Numbered from the stretch's first letter, positions 42,924 through 51,884 are shown. The stretch is DNA of 64,000 nt from Holdemania massiliensis (GCF_022440805.1 NZ_JAKNTK010000001.1:1-64000), one strand, 5' to 3'. The notes: generated by a model not told the origin, from the sequence alone. Program-made: numbers and translations.

Positions 42924-44366
42924 CTAAAGATTTTTCCCATTCTCTTTTATGATTTGGGCATACCACTGTGCAGATTTTTTAGGACAGCGGCGAAGTGTAC
43001 CTTTTCCTTCATCATCCTGATCAACGTAAATTAAACCGTAGCGTTTACGCATTTCTCCGGTTGTAGCTGAAATCACATCAAAACAAGACCACAGACAATA
43101 GCCGATACAGTGAACTTGATCTTCGATCAGGGCTTGTTTTAATGCTTGGAGATGAGCTTTTAAGTAGGCAATTCGCTGATCATCTTCAATGGGTTCAATG
43201 CCAGAAAGTTTCTCTTCTAATCCAATCCCATTTTCGGTGATCAGAATTGGCAGCTGGTAACGGCGATCGAAGAGATTCAGGGCGTATCGGAGTCCTGTGG
43301 GATCAATCTGCCACCCCCATTTGGTTTCCGGAAGCTTTGGATTTTTACCACCTTTAAAATGATTCCCTTGAGGATACTGACTTTCATCTAACATGCAGAC
43401 TGTGGATGAATAATAATTGAAGGCTACGAAATCTAATTTGCCTTGTTGGAAAACGCATTCATCTTCCGGCTGAATATCCAAAGTCAAGCCTCGATTTGCA
43501 AGCTGTCTTCGTTTATAATCAGGGAATTTTCCGCGGCATAAAGTATCAGCAATATATAGATCACTCTCAAGGCACTGCAGACTCTTCAATGCTGTTTCTG
43601 GCTGACAATCGAAAGCATAGCTGGGATGCAGAGCCAGTACACAGCCCACTTGATTCTGCGGATCAATATCATGAGCCAGCTTCACAGCTTTTGCTGTGGC
43701 CAGCATCATATAATAAGAACTCTGTGCGGCAATCTGAGAAATATTCTCTTCACGATCATAACGGATACCGGAAACACGGTAGGCAGAGGCCATTGCGGCC
43801 TCAGACGTATTCTCGTTATGATTGATTTCATTGAAGGTTAACCAGCGGGTGACCTGGCCTTTGAATTCGGTAAATAAAGTTTGGCAGTAATGCAGGTAGA
43901 AGTCAATCATCTCCCGGTTTTTCCAGGCTCCGTAATTCTGAGCCAGAAATAGAGGAATCTCAAAATGACTGATCGTGATTATTGGCTCAATGTGATGCGC
44001 AAGCAGCGCATCGATTAATGCATGATAATATTTTAATCCTTCTGGGTTCGGTGTGGCTTCAATTCCCTTTGGATAAATACGTGTCCAATCAATTGAAAGC
44101 CGCAGACATTTCAATCCCATTTCAGCAAGGAGCTTCACATCCTGAGGCCATTGGTGATAAAAATCAATTCCCAGATGAGATGGATAATGAACATGCGGCA
44201 AAACAGAATCATCAAGCTGCCGGGCTTTGCCTATCCCGCCAAGACGCGCAACATCAGCGGTGCTGATTCCTTTTCCCCCTTCATTCCAAGCCCCTTCACA
44301 TTGATGCGCAGCTAATGCACATCCCCATAAAAAATCATCAGGAAACTGAGAATAAAAATCATTCAT
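42924..44366 (-). CDS. 6-phospho-beta-glucosidase (GH1) of the cellobiose PTS operon
   Basis: A 480-residue GH1 enzyme. It has DFLWGCALAAHQCEGAW at the start, the acid/base Glu in TFNEINHNE and the nucleophile Glu in LITENGIGLEE, plus the phosphate-binding MRKRYGLIYVDQDDEG tail. It is the last gene of the minus-strand PTS operon and overlaps the IIA gene by eight bases. It should cleave phospho-cellobiose or a similar sugar inside the cell. Confidence 0.95.
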   Translation of the reverse strand: MNDFYSQFPDDFLWGCALAAHQCEGAWNEGGKGISTADVARLGGIGKARQLDDSVLPHVHYPSHLGIDFYHQWPQDVKLLAEMGLKCLRLSIDWTRIYPKGIEATPNPEGLKYYHALIDALLAHHIEPIITISHFEIPLFLAQNYGAWKNREMIDFYLHYCQTLFTEFKGQVTRWLTFNEINHNENTSEAAMASAYRVSGIRYDREENISQIAAQSSYYMMLATAKAVKLAHDIDPQNQVGCVLALHPSYAFDCQPETALKSLQCLESDLYIADTLCRGKFPDYKRRQLANRGLTLDIQPEDECVFQQGKLDFVAFNYYSSTVCMLDESQYPQGNHFKGGKNPKLPETKWGWQIDPTGLRYALNLFDRRYQLPILITENGIGLEEKLSGIEPIEDDQRIAYLKAHLQALKQALIEDQVHCIGYCLWSCFDVISATTGEMRKRYGLIYVDQDDEGKGTLRRCPKKSAQWYAQIIKENGKNL

Positions 44367-44682
44367 GATTTTTACCTTGCAGGAAATCTTTTAACTTTAA
44401 CAGATTGACGGTTGTGTGGTATTCACTGTAAATACTCATCAACGTGTCCTGTGCATGGGAGAAAAGCAAGGTAGAGGCAAAGTTTTCTTCATGGATTGTC
44501 CTCTGCAACACCTCTGTCTGTAATTTGTGAGCTTCGGTAATTTCTTTTTTTGCTTCTTTTAATAAACTTTCTGCATTTCCATCTAGCTGATCAAAAATGG
44601 AATTCAAAATGGTTCTGCCATTGCCTGCGTGCAGAATAATCTGCATGGCTGTGGTATTAAGCTCTTCGCTACTGTATTTCAT
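44359..44682 (-). CDS. PTS lactose/cellobiose IIA component
   Basis: A 107-residue helical IIA protein of the lactose/cellobiose class. The active His is in the FSHAQDTLM segment near residue 74. Early residues GNGRTILNSIFDQ and the Leu/Glu helices fit the three-helix fold. It overlaps both neighbours (8 bases with the glucosidase, 14 with IIC), a fully coupled arrangement. Confidence 0.93.
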   Translation of the reverse strand: MKYSSEELNTTAMQIILHAGNGRTILNSIFDQLDGNAESLLKEAKKEITEAHKLQTEVLQRTIHEENFASTLLFSHAQDTLMSIYSEYHTTVNLLKLKDFLQGKNHE

Positions 44683-45952
44683 GGGCTAACCTCTCCTTTT
44701 CAATCACTTCTGTTTTGCATTCCAGGTTTTGATTTTCTTCTTCGCAGCATTGTCGATCATAGATTTTAAAGAAAGGATAATAAACAATCCAGGAAATGCC
44801 GAAGTTAACAAGCGTAAGAAGAGCGCCGGCGATGGATTTTGTCGCAAAGAAGGCAACAATCGGCTGCGGCATAAAGCCGAAATCCCAAGGCGCAGCCGGG
44901 ATTGGCACCCAACCAGCCTGCAGCGTCAGGTAGACAACGATTGGACAAATTAGCTGACAGATCCACATCGGAATCATGAGAATCGGATTAAAGGCAACCG
45001 GAATCCCGAAGATCAAAGGTTCATTGATGTTGCACAGGGACGGAAGAAAAGTAGATTTCCCGATCAGGCGCAAACGTTTTGACTTGGCAAGAAATGCGAT
45101 CATAATGGCTAGAGATAAGGTTACGCCAGATCCACCCACCATGAATAGCCGCACCGTTTCCTTTAAGAAAATATTGGTTGGGGCTGCGCCGGCAGCCACC
45201 AGTGCCATGTTGTCGCCCATGCCTTTCAGCATGATGGTTTGCGTTATCGGCGCCAGAACCCAGGCGGAAATGCCAAAGGAATAAAGAAAACCATAAGCGA
45301 TGAAGCTGAGGAAAACAAATCCCCAGAAAGATTGACCAATCGCTACGAAAGGCTGAAAGAGCGAAGCGATCGTCTCAAAGATATCAATCTGAAGCTGAAA
45401 GGTAAACAACCAGCCAACCATCAGAATCAAAGTAATGGGAATCAGAGTATCGAACCAGACTGTAATAAAATCAGGAATCGGGGTGTCCTCTGAAAAGAAT
45501 GAATGTGAGGCAAACAGGTTCATGACAGCCCCAGTAAACAAACCGGAAATCAGCGCTGCAATCATGCCGCTGGAACCCAGTTTGGCGAAGGTTAGGGTCA
45601 TATTTCCTTCTACAAACAAAGGATTTACAACCATGAGGAAGAAAGCAATGCCAGCTAAACCTGCTTGTTTTGCGGTTTTGGAATGATGCTTTTTGATCAT
45701 GACGGTATTGGGAATCAGATAAGCTAAAAATAAGGAAAGAAGCCCAAAAGAAAAACTGGACAATAAGGTGAAATCCGGGAATCCCGGAATGAAGGACTGA
45801 AAAATGGTTAAGATGGTGACTAGGGAACCGATTAAAATCACCGGCATTGTTGTTAGGATCGAATCCTGAATCGAAGCAATCCATGGATTTTTGGCGATCT
45901 TGTTCATTCGTGGGGCAAAGCTCTCGGTCATCCATTGCATAAAATGATTCAT
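44669..45952 (-). CDS. PTS cellobiose-type IIC permease
   Basis: A 427-residue membrane permease with about ten hydrophobic segments and the conserved sugar-binding region FLPSLCNINEPLIFGIPV (the NEP motif of the lactose/cellobiose IIC family). It overlaps IIB by four bases upstream and IIA by 14 bases downstream. It imports and, with IIA/IIB, phosphorylates a beta-glucoside. Confidence 0.95.
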   Translation of the reverse strand: MNHFMQWMTESFAPRMNKIAKNPWIASIQDSILTTMPVILIGSLVTILTIFQSFIPGFPDFTLLSSFSFGLLSLFLAYLIPNTVMIKKHHSKTAKQAGLAGIAFFLMVVNPLFVEGNMTLTFAKLGSSGMIAALISGLFTGAVMNLFASHSFFSEDTPIPDFITVWFDTLIPITLILMVGWLFTFQLQIDIFETIASLFQPFVAIGQSFWGFVFLSFIAYGFLYSFGISAWVLAPITQTIMLKGMGDNMALVAAGAAPTNIFLKETVRLFMVGGSGVTLSLAIMIAFLAKSKRLRLIGKSTFLPSLCNINEPLIFGIPVAFNPILMIPMWICQLICPIVVYLTLQAGWVPIPAAPWDFGFMPQPIVAFFATKSIAGALLTLVNFGISWIVYYPFFKIYDRQCCEEENQNLECKTEVIEKERLAHEIQ

Positions 45953-46278
45953 GAGTTGACTCCTTTCTTTTCTTCTTTGAGGCAGTCTAAAGCAAAATGG
46001 AGTACAGCCTTACCATCCAGCGCTCCATAAGCACGATCATCGATGATCCGAACAGGGACATGGTAAGGGGCAGCGATCTGATTCAGGTCATTCAACATAT
46101 AACGTAAATGCGGACCGACGAGCAAAAGGTCAATCGAGTCAATATATTCTTCGATTTCAGAATCACTTCGAGCCTTGACGTTGATTTCCAGATTTTCTTC
46201 TTTGGCAGCTTTGCGGATATTTTTGGCCATAAATCCACTGGACGCTCCTGTACCACAAACCAATAAAAGATTAAACAT
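45949..46278 (-). CDS. PTS lactose/cellobiose IIB component
   Basis: A 109-residue IIB protein. The phosphorylated Cys lies in the N-terminal P-loop LLVCGTGASSGFM, and the rest follows the family (DLLLVGPHLRYMLNDL). It is the first gene of the operon IIB-IIC-IIA-glucosidase. ATG 46278 is spaced six bases from AGGAGG; ATG 46281 is an alternative. Promoter and operator elements lie in the divergent gap to 46505. Confidence 0.93.
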   Translation of the reverse strand: MFNLLLVCGTGASSGFMAKNIRKAAKEENLEINVKARSDSEIEEYIDSIDLLLVGPHLRYMLNDLNQIAAPYHVPVRIIDDRAYGALDGKAVLHFALDCLKEEKKGVNS

Positions 46279-46321
46279 CATTTTCCTCCTTCATCTTTTC
46301 AAGTTTAGATTTTGTTTTCAG

Positions 46322-46438
46322 GCAATCGGCCGATTGCAGAATGAAACTTGAGAAGCTTGGATTCTTTTCAAGTTCAAGCATACTTTAAATTATTTTGTAA
46401 AAGATTACAAATAGCTTAAGTTCCTGGGATTAGGAACT
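46322..46438. promoter_or_regulatory. Divergent control region with three dyads
   Basis: Between the PTS operon and its regulator are a 16-base perfect palindrome GCAATCGGCCGATTGC (46322-46337), a long dyad AACTTGA / TCAAGTT (46344-46374) and AGTTCCT-N6-AGGAACT (46419-46438). The sequence TCTTTTCAAGTT also appears twice (46295 and 46363). The LicR-type regulator encoded at 46505 is the obvious candidate binder. Confidence 0.5.
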
Positions 46439-46504
46439 ACTTTTGTTTTATTTATTGAACGGTTTTATTTATACTTAAAGGCAGAGGAAGGTGGGAAAGC
46501 GACA

Positions 46505-48427
46505 ATGAAGGAATCACGGTCATCCCAGATGTTGGAATTACTGAAAAGCAAATCAGATAGTTGGGTTTCAGCAGCAACTTTGGCTGGTTTATTGGGCGTA
46601 TCCACGCGTCAAATCCGCAAATATGTTGCGGCAGTCAATGACAGCTTGTCTGTTCCAGTCATTCTTTCCAGCGATAAGGGGTATCAGCTTTGTCAAAAAG
46701 CTTATCGAAACTATCAGCTAACAAAACGTCAGCGGATAGATACACCTTCAGCCCGTCAGAATTATTTGCTTCAGGAATTGCTGATCAATGAAGAACTTCT
46801 TATTTATGATGTAGCGGATACACTTTATGTCAGCATGACAACGATTGAAAATGATCTGAGGCTGCTTAAAGAGAAGCTGAAAGTGATTTCTTTGGATCTG
46901 GTTCGTTCCCAAAATACAGTGCGGATATACGGAGAAGAAACAGATAAGCGCAAATTAATGAGTCAGCTGATCAGTCAAGCAATAGGTAATCATTTTGTCT
47001 TTAACGAGGAAATTGACTTGCTGACATTTCATTATCAAATCTGGGGATTCCGATCAGCAATTCGTAATATTTTTGATGAATGTGGCATCTTTACCAATGA
47101 TTATGCTTTAAATGTGATAACCTTGCATCTTATCATTATGATTGATCGTGTCCGCAGTGGACATCCATTGCAAGAGCATGTTGATTTAAAAAAGGTTGAA
47201 ACGCAGCCGGGATATCAGGCGGCAGCAGCGATTGCTGTCTATCTGTTTCGGGAGTTTAATAAAGAGCTCAATGCCGCGGAGCTGCATCATCTGACATTGG
47301 TTATTACCAACAATACGACACAGATTGATCATGAAAAAATCAATGCCCAAAACATTCAGAATTTCATTGAGCAGCGTTATATTGAACAAGCACAGAAGGC
47401 AGTAAAACAGGTTGAGGATCATTATTGCTTAGAACCCTTTTCTGAGGACTTCATTGCCAAGTTTGCGATTCATATTCAAAACTTGTTTTTCCGTGCGGAA
47501 CATCACTATCAGATTAATAATCCGCTGACAGATGAAATCAAACTCTCCTATCCGCTGATCTATGACATTTCAGTCAGTATTGCGCAGTATTTAAGCAAGA
47601 CCGCTCAGCTTGAAATCAATGAACATGAAATTGCTTATATTGCTTTGCACATTGGTTCTTACTTTGAAAGCAATGGAAAAGGCAAAATGAAAGTCAGCTG
47701 CTGTTTTGTCTATGCTGACTATTATGCTCAATATATCCAGATTATCAATAAAATACGCAGTCAGTTTGATGATCAGCTGATCATTCAATCTGCGGTATCA
47801 ATTAATGATTTTGATCCCAGCCGACATCCTGCAGAATTAACACTTTCGATGACTGAATTGCCAGGAGTTCCTGATGCCTTGGTTTTGCATCCTTTTTTAA
47901 CTGCAGGAGATATGACAGCGCTAAGTGATCGGCTGGATAAAATGATTAAGCAGAAACAGGGAGAGTTGTTAAAAAGTCAGCTGATGGAATTCTTTGATGC
48001 ACGATTATTTTATAATGAAGTTCCCAAAATGCCAAAAGCTGAACTATTGAAACGAATGTGCAAAGATTTAGAACACCTTGGTTATGGTTCCAGTCATTTT
48101 TATACCGAGGTAATGGCCCGCGAAAAGATGTCGAGTACTGCTTATAATTTAGTAGCGATTCCTCACACCCTTTCCAAGGATATTCAGCATAATTTTATTT
48201 TTATTGCCATCAACGAAGCAGGTATGAAGTGGGATTCAAAAACAGTTTATATTGTAGCCTTGCTAGGAATTAGCGAAAAATCCCGACGATTGTTTTCTGA
48301 AATTTTTGATCAGCTTGTGGAGATTTTCAGCGAATCGCAGGCGGTCATGGATTTAGCAGCCTCCAAGGATTTCAAGCAGTTTATCCATAAACTTTGTTTA
48401 AAAATGAATCATGGTATGGAGGAATAG
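46505..48427 (+). CDS. LicR/MtlR-type PRD-containing transcription activator
   Basis: A 640-residue multi-domain regulator. The N-terminus has an HTH_11 (WVSAATLAGLLGVSTRQIRKY), then an Mga-type HTH (YDVADTLYVSMTTIENDLR), two PRD domains (about residues 170-385) with histidines such as LHLIIMIDR and LEINEHEIAYIALHIGSYFE, a IIB-like domain and a C-terminal IIA-like domain with the phosphorylatable His in LVAIPHTLS. It is divergent from the PTS genes it must regulate, activated or silenced through PTS phosphorylation. Confidence 0.93.
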   Translation: MKESRSSQMLELLKSKSDSWVSAATLAGLLGVSTRQIRKYVAAVNDSLSVPVILSSDKGYQLCQKAYRNYQLTKRQRIDTPSARQNYLLQELLINEELLIYDVADTLYVSMTTIENDLRLLKEKLKVISLDLVRSQNTVRIYGEETDKRKLMSQLISQAIGNHFVFNEEIDLLTFHYQIWGFRSAIRNIFDECGIFTNDYALNVITLHLIIMIDRVRSGHPLQEHVDLKKVETQPGYQAAAAIAVYLFREFNKELNAAELHHLTLVITNNTTQIDHEKINAQNIQNFIEQRYIEQAQKAVKQVEDHYCLEPFSEDFIAKFAIHIQNLFFRAEHHYQINNPLTDEIKLSYPLIYDISVSIAQYLSKTAQLEINEHEIAYIALHIGSYFESNGKGKMKVSCCFVYADYYAQYIQIINKIRSQFDDQLIIQSAVSINDFDPSRHPAELTLSMTELPGVPDALVLHPFLTAGDMTALSDRLDKMIKQKQGELLKSQLMEFFDARLFYNEVPKMPKAELLKRMCKDLEHLGYGSSHFYTEVMAREKMSSTAYNLVAIPHTLSKDIQHNFIFIAINEAGMKWDSKTVYIVALLGISEKSRRLFSEIFDQLVEIFSESQAVMDLAASKDFKQFIHKLCLKMNHGMEE

Positions 48428-48667
48428 AATTACAAATAGGTTGAAGGCAGAGAAGACAGAGCTATATTTAATTTGTTAAAACTAAAAAATCGAAGTTGAG
48501 CTTTTGGGACAAGCTTTATTATTTAACAAGAAAAAACAATCAGATTTCCTTAGCGTTTTAGTGAAATCTAACGTTCACTGTCTTTTGAGTCATTGAATAG
48601 GAAGAACTCTTCCGAAATATTGTTAAATAATTCAGTTTTCTGATAGTATGTCCTCAGTTTTGTGGTG
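48428..48667. other. Intergenic region upstream of the ATPase/TOPRIM module
   Basis: AT-rich and without a credible gene. The paired palindromes and promoter are listed separately. Confidence 0.4.
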
Positions 48668-48706
48668 CTGTAATTTAATTACAGAAGATCCGTAATTAAA
48701 TTACGG
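48668..48706. repeat. Two adjacent perfect palindromes (operator-like)
   Basis: CTGTAATTTAATTACAG (48668-48684) and CCGTAATTAAATTACGG (48690-48706) are separated by AAGAT. Both are perfect 17-base palindromes with a related core TAATT(T/A)AATTA, and their centres are 22 bases (about two helical turns) apart. They end seven bases before a -35 element, so they look like paired operator half-sites for cooperative dimers. Confidence 0.85.
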
Positions 48707-48712
48707 GAATTG

Positions 48713-48741
48713 TTGATTCGATTCTTCAACATGAGTATAAT
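48713..48741 (+). promoter_or_regulatory. Promoter of the ATPase/TOPRIM module
   Basis: TTGATT, a 17-base spacer and TATAAT, directly after the paired palindromes. Confidence 0.7.
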
Positions 48742-48764
48742 ACTAGTGAAGGAAGGTGAACACA

Positions 48765-49862
48765 ATGTTAAAGCTGTTCGAGGTCACAGGTTTTAAAAAC
48801 TTTGAAAATACCATTCAGTTGGATTTTTCTGACATCCGTGATTACAAATTCAACAATTCTTGTGTTGCCAAGGGTTTGCTCAGCAAGTTGATCATTTATG
48901 GTAAAAACTCTGTTGGTAAGTCCAATTTGGGTCTGGCTCTTTTTGATATTGTTTCTCACCTTACAACAAACAATGTGACGCCGGGCTTGTATGATTATTA
49001 TTTGAATGTCAACAACAAGGCTGGTTACGCTGAGTTTCATTATGTTTTTACATTTGACAGCGGTGAGGTGGATTATCGATACCGTAAGAATGACAAGCAG
49101 ACGCTTGTTTACGAATCCGTTGCCATTGATAACAAGCGGATTTTCACTTACGATTACGAAGATATGCGCGGCGATTTGGCTGGCCTTGAGGCCTTGACCA
49201 CGACGTTGAATCTCTCCTTTCGTGGTACGGATTCTATTCTGAAATATGTCATTGCCAATACGGCTCTTGCAGAGAATCATCCGCTTTATCAGATGCAGGG
49301 ATTTGTATCTCATATGCTCTGGTTCCGCAGTTTGGATGAGAATTGCTACATTGGTTATAAGTCAAATAGCAAAGATTATTTTGATTTTATCTTTGAAGGG
49401 AATCGGGTGAAAGAGCTGGAGTCTTTTCTGCACAAAGCGGGACTTCAGGAAAATTTGATCGCTAAAAAGGATACTGACGGAATAAAACGTTTATATTTTG
49501 ATACGAATAAACCATTGCCGTTTTTTAAGGCGGCGTCCAGCGGCACAAAAGCCCTTTACACATTTTTTTATTGGAACAAGACTGCTACAGATGTCTCCTT
49601 GATGTTTATTGATGAATTTGATGCTTTTTATCATTATGAACTGGCTGAAACACTGGTTCAACTTTTAGAGCAACAGCCGGATTTTCAGGTTGTGCTCACT
49701 TCCCACAATACAAACCTGCTTTCTAATCGCATTATGCGTCCAGACTGCTACTTCATTCTGACTAGGGATGGACTTACATCCTTTGCCAATGCTACGGATC
49801 GGGAGCTTCGTGAAGGTCACAATCTGGAGAAACTCTATATGAGTGGTGAATTTAATGGCTGA
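48765..49862 (+). CDS. AAA_15/RloA-type SMC-like ATPase (candidate defence module, gene 1)
   Basis: A 365-residue ABC-fold ATPase of the AAA_15/AAA_21 type. It has the N-terminal FKNFENTIQLDFSD segment, Walker A YGKNSVGKSNL near residue 48, signature-like AASSGTKALYTFFYW near 263, Walker B LMFIDEFDAFYHYEL near 284 and the switch His in VLTSHNTNLLSN. Such ATPases are partners of RloB, OLD or DUF4435 effectors in abortive-infection systems (RloA, AbiL, PARIS). Start 48765 is spaced from AAGGAAGGTG; GTG 48756 is in frame. It overlaps gene 2 by eight bases. Confidence 0.85.
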   Translation: MLKLFEVTGFKNFENTIQLDFSDIRDYKFNNSCVAKGLLSKLIIYGKNSVGKSNLGLALFDIVSHLTTNNVTPGLYDYYLNVNNKAGYAEFHYVFTFDSGEVDYRYRKNDKQTLVYESVAIDNKRIFTYDYEDMRGDLAGLEALTTTLNLSFRGTDSILKYVIANTALAENHPLYQMQGFVSHMLWFRSLDENCYIGYKSNSKDYFDFIFEGNRVKELESFLHKAGLQENLIAKKDTDGIKRLYFDTNKPLPFFKAASSGTKALYTFFYWNKTATDVSLMFIDEFDAFYHYELAETLVQLLEQQPDFQVVLTSHNTNLLSNRIMRPDCYFILTRDGLTSFANATDRELREGHNLEKLYMSGEFNG

Positions 49863-50580
49863 AAAGAGGCGAAAAATTCTGGTGTTAGTGGAAGGAGCAA
49901 AGACAGACGTTGCTTTAATGGAACGCTTGTTCTCTATTTACCAGATTGATTTCAAATATGAGATTGTTTCTTACTGTACGAATATCTACACGTTGTATAA
50001 AGAGATGTTTGAGGACAACGATCCTGATGATATGGACTTGCTTCAGCTGCTCAAATCGCGTGAACCTGATCTAGTGAAAAAGACATTGTTTGACGAATCC
50101 TATTCTGATATTCTTTTGATTTTTGATCTTGATCCGCATGATTTTGGATTTGCCCCAGAGAAGATCCGTCACATGGCGAAGTACTTTGTGGAATCGTCTG
50201 ATGTGGGAAAGCTTTATATCAATTACCCAATGGTTGAAGCCTTTTATCACATGACTTCCATTCCGGATCTGAACTTTAACACTTACTATGCGACACTGAA
50301 TGAACTAAGTGCAGGAACGTATAAGGCGCGTGTAAACAAGGAAAACCGAAATCATGATTATCGTAAATTTGCCGCAACAAAAGAAGAGTGCAATATTGTT
50401 ATCAGGCAAAATATAAGCAAGGCATGGTTTGTCGTTGGTGATCCAGAGGATGATATGCCTCCCTCACAGGCAGAGATACTCAATACCCAATTAAATTCCA
50501 TTCAAGACGAAAACCGCGTTGCCGTGCTCAGCACTTGCGCATTTTTTATTCAAGAGTATAATCCAAAATTAATACGTTAA
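49855..50580 (+). CDS. RloB/TOPRIM-like partner protein (candidate defence effector, gene 2)
   Basis: A 241-residue protein. KILVLVEGAKTDVALMERLF at residues 6-25 has the Glu of TOPRIM-like and RloB folds, and DILLIFDLDPHDF near 81-93 supplies the following acidic D-x-D. A later NYPMVEAFYHM block matches the RloB-type 'PC/PxxExW' region in place. Family is close to RloB or AbiLii-like effectors; I cannot separate these by eye. The ATG at 49855 lies within the ATPase gene, and the pair shares one promoter, so a two-protein complex is expected. Confidence 0.7.
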   Translation: MAEKRRKILVLVEGAKTDVALMERLFSIYQIDFKYEIVSYCTNIYTLYKEMFEDNDPDDMDLLQLLKSREPDLVKKTLFDESYSDILLIFDLDPHDFGFAPEKIRHMAKYFVESSDVGKLYINYPMVEAFYHMTSIPDLNFNTYYATLNELSAGTYKARVNKENRNHDYRKFAATKEECNIVIRQNISKAWFVVGDPEDDMPPSQAEILNTQLNSIQDENRVAVLSTCAFFIQEYNPKLIR

Positions 50581-50599
50581 TTTATATAAAAATCTAACA

Positions 50600-51184
50600 T
50601 TATTTTACTAAGCGATTAAACATAGCTTCCACAGCAGGCAAAACATGCTCAAGCATAAAATCAGGACAACGGACTGCGATTTCCAAAGTGTCTGTCTGTA
50701 ATGTCCAGATATGATAGAATTGAATCTTTGAGGATGGATTGTTAGCCAGTTCATTTTGTTGAAACCAGCGGACATTGTTATTTTGTCGGATTAATTCTTT
50801 TTCAAGTTCATCGGACACGAACGCGAACTGGCAGCTAGGAACGATGTCACGCTGCTGCTCCAGCACACTAAAATAATACGAAAATCCATGATCATCAAGG
50901 TTGACCCAATAATCAGAAATCTGACTGATCGGCTCAGAAAAAATTGCTAATCCTGGAAGATAAGACTTCACTTGCAACTGAGAGTTTAAAATTTTATATT
51001 CACTGTCAAAGACAAACTGTCGGTTAAGATTCAGGAACAGCAGCGGTTTTTCATCCACGCTTAACCAGGTACAGGGATGTTGAGAGGAGGAAAGTTGAAC
51101 GCGCTTTATGTGTATGCTGCGATACACTAAGAAAAATAGGCAGAGAACAAGTAATGCAAGAATTCCTATTTTTCTTTTCGTCAT
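50600..51184 (-). CDS. Membrane-anchored protein, paralogue B (unknown)
   Basis: A 194-residue protein with an N-terminal anchor (ILALLVLCLFFLVYR) and an outer domain, paralogous to the gene at 40592 (shared CTWLSVDEKPLLFLNLNRQF and the closing EIAVRCPDFMLEHVLPAVE). Function is not known. The ATG at 51184 is preferred over GTG 51193, because AGGTG is spaced for it. It converges with the ATPase/TOPRIM module across 19 bases. Confidence 0.75.
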   Translation of the reverse strand: MTKRKIGILALLVLCLFFLVYRSIHIKRVQLSSSQHPCTWLSVDEKPLLFLNLNRQFVFDSEYKILNSQLQVKSYLPGLAIFSEPISQISDYWVNLDDHGFSYYFSVLEQQRDIVPSCQFAFVSDELEKELIRQNNNVRWFQQNELANNPSSKIQFYHIWTLQTDTLEIAVRCPDFMLEHVLPAVEAMFNRLVK

Positions 51185-51367
51185 GATCTTCACCTGCCTG
51201 AAAGGATTGGACTTTCCTTCATTTTATCAGCACCTGTGGAAAAGGGGTAGCGTTGATATCGAAATAGAACACAAAAATACTGTTCTTGTTCAGGTTTAGT
51301 AAACTCGGAAACTTATTGTTGAGCTTTTGGGGAAGGCTATCTATACTGAACATGAGAGGTGATCATC

Positions 51368-51772
51368 ATGATTGAAACATTTCGGATTAAGACGAGTTTG
51401 GATGAATTTGAACGGATCGTATTGCTCTACAAAGATGAAACCAACAATGTTTTTATCGGACATTCCTTTTATTATGGCGGACGTGACGGTTCAGAATATT
51501 TGTTGTTTCTATACAAGGAACCGCTGCCGAAGAAAGATCTGTTAGCGGGATGGAATGCGCTTGATGAAACATCCTGTTACATTACCATTGTCGGAGTTCA
51601 TGATCATCGTATCGCAGTTGAGGATTTCCTGGTTTGTCACAATCCGCAGCTGACATGGGAAGATGTGATCTACATTCCAACAGAGGATTTTATGGAAATG
51701 AATCAGATTTATTCGCAACTGGATCTGAAAGCAGGCTGCGCCTATGCTTTTGTTATCAGAAAAAATGCGTAA
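51368..51772 (+). CDS. Conserved small protein of unknown function
   Basis: A 134-residue soluble protein, rich in aromatic and acidic residues (YYGGRDGSEYLLFLYKEPLP, DVIYIPTEDFMEMN). No motif is recognised. ATG 51368 is spaced from AGAGGTG; an in-frame GTG at 51359 lies within that site. The neighbour downstream is also an unknown. Confidence 0.6.
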   Translation: MIETFRIKTSLDEFERIVLLYKDETNNVFIGHSFYYGGRDGSEYLLFLYKEPLPKKDLLAGWNALDETSCYITIVGVHDHRIAVEDFLVCHNPQLTWEDVIYIPTEDFMEMNQIYSQLDLKAGCAYAFVIRKNA

Positions 51773-51875
51773 TTGAAGAAAATAAAGAAGAGAGAATCGA
51801 ACGTCTTCAACGGGATACGGAGGGAGAAGACTGCGGTTCTCTTTTGTTTTGGCAGACTGTAGGGCGTTAGGAATA

Positions 51876-51884
51876 TGCTATAAT
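51876..51884 (+). promoter_or_regulatory. Extended -10 promoter before 51906
   Basis: TGCTATAAT; the start near 51890 excludes translation from the in-frame 51849 and supports ATG 51906. Confidence 0.6.

Noticed and set aside
45774..45790. TCCGGGAATCCCGGA inverted repeat within the PTS IIC gene
   Set aside because: It lies in conserved coding sequence and has no nearby gene to regulate; likely coincidental.
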